DNA from: an uncultured Bacteroidales bacterium
Lineage (GTDB): Bacteria; Bacteroidota; Bacteroidia; Bacteroidales; Paludibacteraceae
DNA length: 64,000 bases
Reading direction: 5' to 3'
Assembly: GCA_902774185.1 (NCBI GenBank)
Contig: CACYHE010000004.1
Location: forward strand, 1-64,000
In this document: positions 60,288 to 64,000 of the stretch, piece by piece
How the letters are laid out: each line of letters opens with the position of its first letter
Numbering within the stretch: position 1 is the stretch's first letter
The notes under the pieces: model-generated
Database searches by the model: none
Told to the model about the DNA's origin: nothing
The model's input: the letters and a program-made list of their open reading frames with translations, nothing else
Translations under genes and position numbers: made by a program

Positions 60288-60951
60288 TTATAATATGGTT
60301 ATCTATAGGGTCCAAATAGAGGGTAAGCAGGAATAATTGCTCCGTGTTCCAGGTATCAGAAAGCACGATGTCCTCTTTGTTATCATAGGTTGCACGCAGT
60401 ACATGACGATGGTAATAAGCGGTGTTGACGCTGCCATCCGGCATGGCTTGTGCACCAAGTATACTGTCTTCTATGATCCAATAACTGATTTTGGGATCGA
60501 TGGCGGGGATGACTGTATCCTGCATCGCATGATAGACCATCGTGGTCCATTCGGAAGGATCGTGCATGTACTCGTCCTGATGGAGCTGCATATCCACGTT
60601 CCCTTTTGGGAAAGGCGTAGAAGCCGTACCGCCCATCCATTGGTATATACTGTCCGCTTCGGGACAAGTATAGTCGTATTTGGCTGCTCCTTGCGTGAAG
60701 GGGTTGGACGCAGGATGAAGAGAGACAAGGTACAAACGTCCTGCGTACGTATGCTCCAGTGTCTGCGCCAGTTCGGATGCGGTAGGACAGTTGACGCAGC
60801 GGAAACCGGTATACTCCAGCAATACATGACGCCTACCGGTAGAGGTAGAGTCCTGCGGGGTCGGTTCTACAGGTATCAACCGATCCTCTTCCTTGATCAC
60901 TTCGCATCCGCAAAGGGCAAGTATCACCAAGCAAAGGAGTAGTTTACGCAT
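60235..60951 (-). CDS. Omp28-like thioredoxin-fold lipoprotein
   Basis: 238 residues from MRKLLLCLVILALCGC, a lipoprotein signal (LCGC). Thioredoxin-like start HVLLEYTGFRCVNCPTASEL with CxxC, then HPASNPFTQGAAKYDYTCPE. Shorter relative of the 58256 gene. The longer in-frame start overlaps the preceding gene more and spoils the signal peptide. Likely envelope redox or binding protein. Confidence 0.8.
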   Translation of the reverse strand: MRKLLLCLVILALCGCEVIKEEDRLIPVEPTPQDSTSTGRRHVLLEYTGFRCVNCPTASELAQTLEHTYAGRLYLVSLHPASNPFTQGAAKYDYTCPEADSIYQWMGGTASTPFPKGNVDMQLHQDEYMHDPSEWTTMVYHAMQDTVIPAIDPKISYWIIEDSILGAQAMPDGSVNTAYYHRHVLRATYDNKEDIVLSDTWNTEQLFLLTLYLDPIDNHIINAYETKFMDDSSYGAKY

Positions 60952-62546
60952 AATCCTTCCATTTGAGGTATATACCGGCAAACACCGCCGGAACAGTTAA
61001 ATCCTTCTTTCGTTTTGGTATAGCCTATATTAGCACGGTGGGCACCGTAGTTAAACGTCAAACCCGCTGTGTAATAATGGGCGTGGGTTGCTTCGGGTGC
61101 ATGACCGATATTATACATGTATTGACCGCTGAGGGTCCAATGATGATAGAGCGTCAGTTCATACAAGGCAAAGATCCATTGTCCGTCATAATCCGGCGAG
61201 AACAAGTACTGCAGTTCTGCCCGCATGGCGATGTTTTTATTCACCTGAAAACGTGTGTCCGCAACGCCTATACCGGAACGGATCATCCCTCCGTGTCCTT
61301 CCACTACAGACTGGTTATAACGCTGGTACATTAACATCGCGTTTAACCACCATCGCTTGGAGATACGTTTGTTCAATTCGACATTGACATCGGTATAGAA
61401 TTCTCCTTCCCCTTTGGATTCTCCGCGTACATGCGAAGCTCCGAGTTTGAGGGTGGTTCCATATTTACCGCCCATCTTACTTTTCTTCGGCGCCGAGTAA
61501 CGTATTTCGGCCTGCCATGCCCATTCGCCATCCTCATATTGCGTGGCATAAGGATGCATGGCCGCCAAGGCATATGTATGCTGTTGGGTAAATGCCGGTA
61601 AGAGATTATACCGTCCGGCAATGCCTGTACGTAATCGCTCCGAACGAAAAGCCATATTGTCTGACCGCTTCATCTGCGCCAATACAGAAAGGCCTTTCTG
61701 CGAATAGGAGATACTGAGTAATGCTGCGTTCCCATCTCGATAACTGAAACCGTTGTCCACGCAGGGATCATTGGCTTTATAGGCATACTCGGCCAGAATA
61801 TTCAGTCCTTTCCATCGGAAAGAAGCGCGTACGTCGCCGGCACCTATCCATTGGGGAAGGTTGTAACGGTACATACCGTCGGCCATAGGCACCATCACCG
61901 TATCTTCCGCTTCGTATTTGGATACGTAACTACCACCAAGAATCAGGCTGATGTCATGCTCCTGCATGGCAGGAATCCATTCGTCCAAATGAAGATTGAT
62001 ATCCGCTCCGAGTGCTGCATCGCGTGCGTAGTTCCATCCCCAAGCATGATCGTGATAGCAGGACCAATACCGTCTCTGTTTTCCTCCCAGCAGGGTAAGA
62101 TGAATGCCTTTGTAGGGTAATAAGTCCAGTTTGAGTCCCCGCAACGCCCCGTCGATGCCTAATGCCCGGTCTTCGTACAAGTTAAGGATGAGACCCGAAC
62201 CGAACTGTCCGTATACGTCACCAACGGTGATCTCTCCCCAGTTAAAGGCAGCTGCTACACTCAAATGACCGATACCGTGTCCCGCAAAATCCGTTTCGTA
62301 GCCCGGTAATGGCCATTGAGTCAATTCCAGACGCGTCGTGGCACGCAGTTCTTTGAACTGCGCGTGGTTAGAGTCATTAAGATAATGAACGCTTAGATCC
62401 AGGTACGAGTTACTATGGTACATCACCGGTTTCCAGTCTAATAGACCGTCATGCTGCACCGCACCGCTTACAAAAACGGTGTCCCCTGACCAAGCGCTAA
62501 GGCTTATCAGAATACTAACGCAAATATGTACGAACCTCTTCTTCAT
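60924..62546 (-). CDS. DUF6029 outer-membrane protein
   Basis: 540 residues with signal peptide (to about SAW-SG), barrel-like alternation, VGDVYGQFGSGLILNLYEDRAL motif typical of DUF6029 proteins found with Omp28/TlpA genes, and a terminal aromatic (YSFAW). Probably an outer-membrane barrel. Overlaps both neighbours (28 and 32 nt), indicating one transcript. Confidence 0.8.
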   Translation of the reverse strand: MKKRFVHICVSILISLSAWSGDTVFVSGAVQHDGLLDWKPVMYHSNSYLDLSVHYLNDSNHAQFKELRATTRLELTQWPLPGYETDFAGHGIGHLSVAAAFNWGEITVGDVYGQFGSGLILNLYEDRALGIDGALRGLKLDLLPYKGIHLTLLGGKQRRYWSCYHDHAWGWNYARDAALGADINLHLDEWIPAMQEHDISLILGGSYVSKYEAEDTVMVPMADGMYRYNLPQWIGAGDVRASFRWKGLNILAEYAYKANDPCVDNGFSYRDGNAALLSISYSQKGLSVLAQMKRSDNMAFRSERLRTGIAGRYNLLPAFTQQHTYALAAMHPYATQYEDGEWAWQAEIRYSAPKKSKMGGKYGTTLKLGASHVRGESKGEGEFYTDVNVELNKRISKRWWLNAMLMYQRYNQSVVEGHGGMIRSGIGVADTRFQVNKNIAMRAELQYLFSPDYDGQWIFALYELTLYHHWTLSGQYMYNIGHAPEATHAHYYTAGLTFNYGAHRANIGYTKTKEGFNCSGGVCRYIPQMEGLCVNYSFAW

Positions 62547-62985
62547 CGCCTTCCGCGTAACCTACATGCTGGTAGACGAGTTCTCCTTTACTGTCAAAAA
62601 TGAACATATGGGGGATGCTCTGTACGTTCATCGCCCGTTTGAAAGTGCCGTTAGGGTCAAGCAGCACGTTATACTCCCATCCGTTACCGTTCACAAGGGG
62701 ACTTACTTTCTGACTATCCTGTCCTTGGTCAGTAGAGACGATATACATCTCCACGCCGGTCTCTTCTTGCCAGTCGGTGTATACGTCATGGATGGCTTTC
62801 AGTTCTCGCATGCAGGGTTTGCACCAGGTGGCGAAGAACGAGATGATGACGGGTTTACCGCTTTGGGTAAGGGTGGCTACATCTACTTCGTGACCGTTCA
62901 TGTCCGTAATGGTAACAGAGGGTAATGCGGCGTGCATACTTAGTCCGCATAGAACGAATAACAGACTGAATAAAATACGTTTCAT
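62515..62985 (-). CDS. TlpA-like thiol-disulfide oxidoreductase
   Basis: 156 residues: signal peptide (FSLLFVLCGLSMHA), thioredoxin fold with FFATWCKPCMREL (CxxC), IVSTDQGQDSQKV and cis-Pro in VQSIPHMFIFD. Periplasmic reductase/oxidase; probably acts on the CxxC of the neighbouring Omp28-like lipoproteins (inference). Starts 2 nt after the regulator gene's stop. Confidence 0.9.
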   Translation of the reverse strand: MKRILFSLLFVLCGLSMHAALPSVTITDMNGHEVDVATLTQSGKPVIISFFATWCKPCMRELKAIHDVYTDWQEETGVEMYIVSTDQGQDSQKVSPLVNGNGWEYNVLLDPNGTFKRAMNVQSIPHMFIFDSKGELVYQHVGYAEGDEEEVRTYLR

Positions 62986-62986
62986 A

Positions 62987-63853
62987 TTAATCCAAATTGC
63001 TAAGGTCCACTAACTTATTGACAATCGCATAGATGGTCAAACCGGCAGTAGAGTGAATATTCAATTTTCGGGTGATGTTTTTGCGATGCGTGATGACCGT
63101 ATGGGTAGAGATACACAGAACGTCCGCTATCTCTTTGTTACTCAGTCCCCGTACCACTTGTACCAATACATCTTTCTCCCGTTCCGATAACTCTTCGTTC
63201 TCCGCTTGATGACTGACAGCGATACGCGGATGGTGCTTATCTTGCTGCATGGCAGGTCGTAAGATATCATCTTCGATGGCACAATGGTCCGCAAAATCCT
63301 GCTCCGTATGCCACAGGTCGCTCATCACACCGATGAGGGTGTAGGTCTCATTGGACGCAGGAGACGCAGGGTAGTACTTGATAATCAGATTCTTGATCTC
63401 GGTCAGTTTATCGGTGATACGTTGGTCATCGTGCTCATGTTCTTCGTACAGTCCCGCATTCTCATGCTCAATATGCGTGCGGATCTCTGCTACGAACTCA
63501 TCGTAGCACCGTACAATAAGCATTGGGATCTTCGTACCCGGTTCTGCAGGCAAGATAGTTTGCGTCAAGGCTTCCCGTAACCGTGGTAAACGAAAATCGA
63601 GGAAGTAGGCATGCGCGTTCTGCAGATAACGCTGCAGGGTGGGCAGGTCGATATCTGCAGGCAACGCCTTCTGCTTGAAGACCTTATAGTTCACAACGGC
63701 GAGAAACGTAGGCGTATGGACATCGTGTGCCATGCACACCTGCTCAATCGTCTGGTCGCCTACACCCATCGTCAGCCCGAAACGGCTGATAATCCGGATG
63801 GCGTCCTCCTCATGAGACATCAAGTCACATATCTTATCCGATGCTTTATACAT
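62987..63853 (-). CDS. hemerythrin (RIC-like) + LuxR-type regulator
   Basis: 288 residues. N-terminal ScdA_N-like region (SHEEDAIRIISRFG...TIEQVCMAHDV, about 14-55), HHE hemerythrin domain with candidate iron ligands H81, H127, H130/E131, H182, H190 and E194, then a LuxR helix-turn-helix (about 222-285; LSEREKDVLVQVVRGLSNKEIADVL). A sensor of oxygen, NO or iron-sulfur damage that regulates transcription directly would fit. It heads the TlpA/DUF6029/Omp28 transcript, so that cluster may be its target or partner. Confidence 0.85.
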   Translation of the reverse strand: MYKASDKICDLMSHEEDAIRIISRFGLTMGVGDQTIEQVCMAHDVHTPTFLAVVNYKVFKQKALPADIDLPTLQRYLQNAHAYFLDFRLPRLREALTQTILPAEPGTKIPMLIVRCYDEFVAEIRTHIEHENAGLYEEHEHDDQRITDKLTEIKNLIIKYYPASPASNETYTLIGVMSDLWHTEQDFADHCAIEDDILRPAMQQDKHHPRIAVSHQAENEELSEREKDVLVQVVRGLSNKEIADVLCISTHTVITHRKNITRKLNIHSTAGLTIYAIVNKLVDLSNLD

Positions 63854-63899
63854 AATAACGTTTAACGTTTAGCGATGAACGAATGATCGAAATCGGGTG

Positions 63900-63931
63900 C
63901 AAAATTACAAAAAAAATCCCATTTGCACAAG
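63900..63931 (-). promoter_or_regulatory. promoter of the hemerythrin-LuxR operon
   Basis: Minus strand: CTTG (63928-63931), 20 bp, TAATTTTG (63900-63907). A start codon lies 47 nt downstream. Nothing else is recognised between here and the end of the window. Confidence 0.7.
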
Positions 63932-64000
63932 TCTACAAGCCAAAAAAGATGAAAAAAAACTCAAATACCCATATTTAGGTATTGTGCATGTCGGCAAAAA

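Overview
The window looks like chromosome of a Bacteroidales bacterium, plausibly in or near the Paludibacteraceae/Prevotella-like lineages of gut or rumen (lineage is inference). Reasons: SusC/SusD pair, Bacteroidetes-type promoters (TTG/TTTG, 20 bp, TAnnTTTG) in front of many genes, Omp28, DUF4105, DUF4494, DUF3276 and DUF6029 families, an RPB6-like omega subunit, and a glsB-glsA type glycine-lipid pair. No rRNA, tRNA, CRISPR array or transposase was seen.

Layout. 1-2800: an island of small poorly known genes: a four-hairpin array, a small helix-turn-helix protein, a DUF3791/DUF3990 cassette that looks like an ADP-ribosyltransferase toxin-antitoxin module, and a smalltalk-like membrane peptide. 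2909-4252: AAA/DUF4143 ATPase with three 33-bp-period repeats in its leader. 4576-22170: a mannan/galactomannan utilisation locus: AraC regulator, lipoprotein GH26 mannanase, secreted repeat-module protein, SusC, SusD, two secreted repeat-module proteins with a compact C-terminal motif, a tiny ORF, GH36 alpha-galactosidase, second GH26, GH130 mannosylglucose phosphorylase, cellobiose/mannobiose 2-epimerase and mannose-6-phosphate isomerase. The last five are chained by 4-bp ATGA overlaps. The implied route is polymer cutting at the surface, import through SusCD, debranching and trimming to mannobiose, epimerisation to mannosylglucose, phosphorolysis and entry as mannose phosphate. No inner-membrane disaccharide transporter is encoded here.

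22177-46777: housekeeping and envelope genes: aminopeptidase P, YycJ-like hydrolase, dolichol-phosphate-mannose-synthase-like GT2, argS, an N-domain-less clpB, a YggS-HAD fusion, glsB/glsA-like acyltransferases, DUF4494, a phosphatase-fold protein lacking expected metal ligands, DUF4105, PAP2, rpoN, DegT aminotransferase, YbbR, yajC, nusB, DUF3276, coaBC, omega, bamD, apbE and two related barrel proteins. 46784-54403: a small regulator-like gene, a secreted FGE-caspase fusion, mnmE, yicC, gmk, folC, prmA and a C-terminally short nadD. 54437-63853: dnaE, then an envelope thiol cluster (two Omp28-like lipoproteins, a C-terminal-motif protein, DUF6029 outer-membrane protein, TlpA-like thioredoxin) headed by a hemerythrin-LuxR regulator.

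The most unusual global signal is a set of short quasi-periodic DNA tracts (7-12 bp units) scattered between genes and, in frame, inside unrelated conserved genes. Several are shared almost verbatim between distant loci (exact 20-mer in yggS and nadD; 27-mer with one mismatch in the epimerase and the acyltransferase; 17- and 16-mers linking a secreted protein, apbE and folC).
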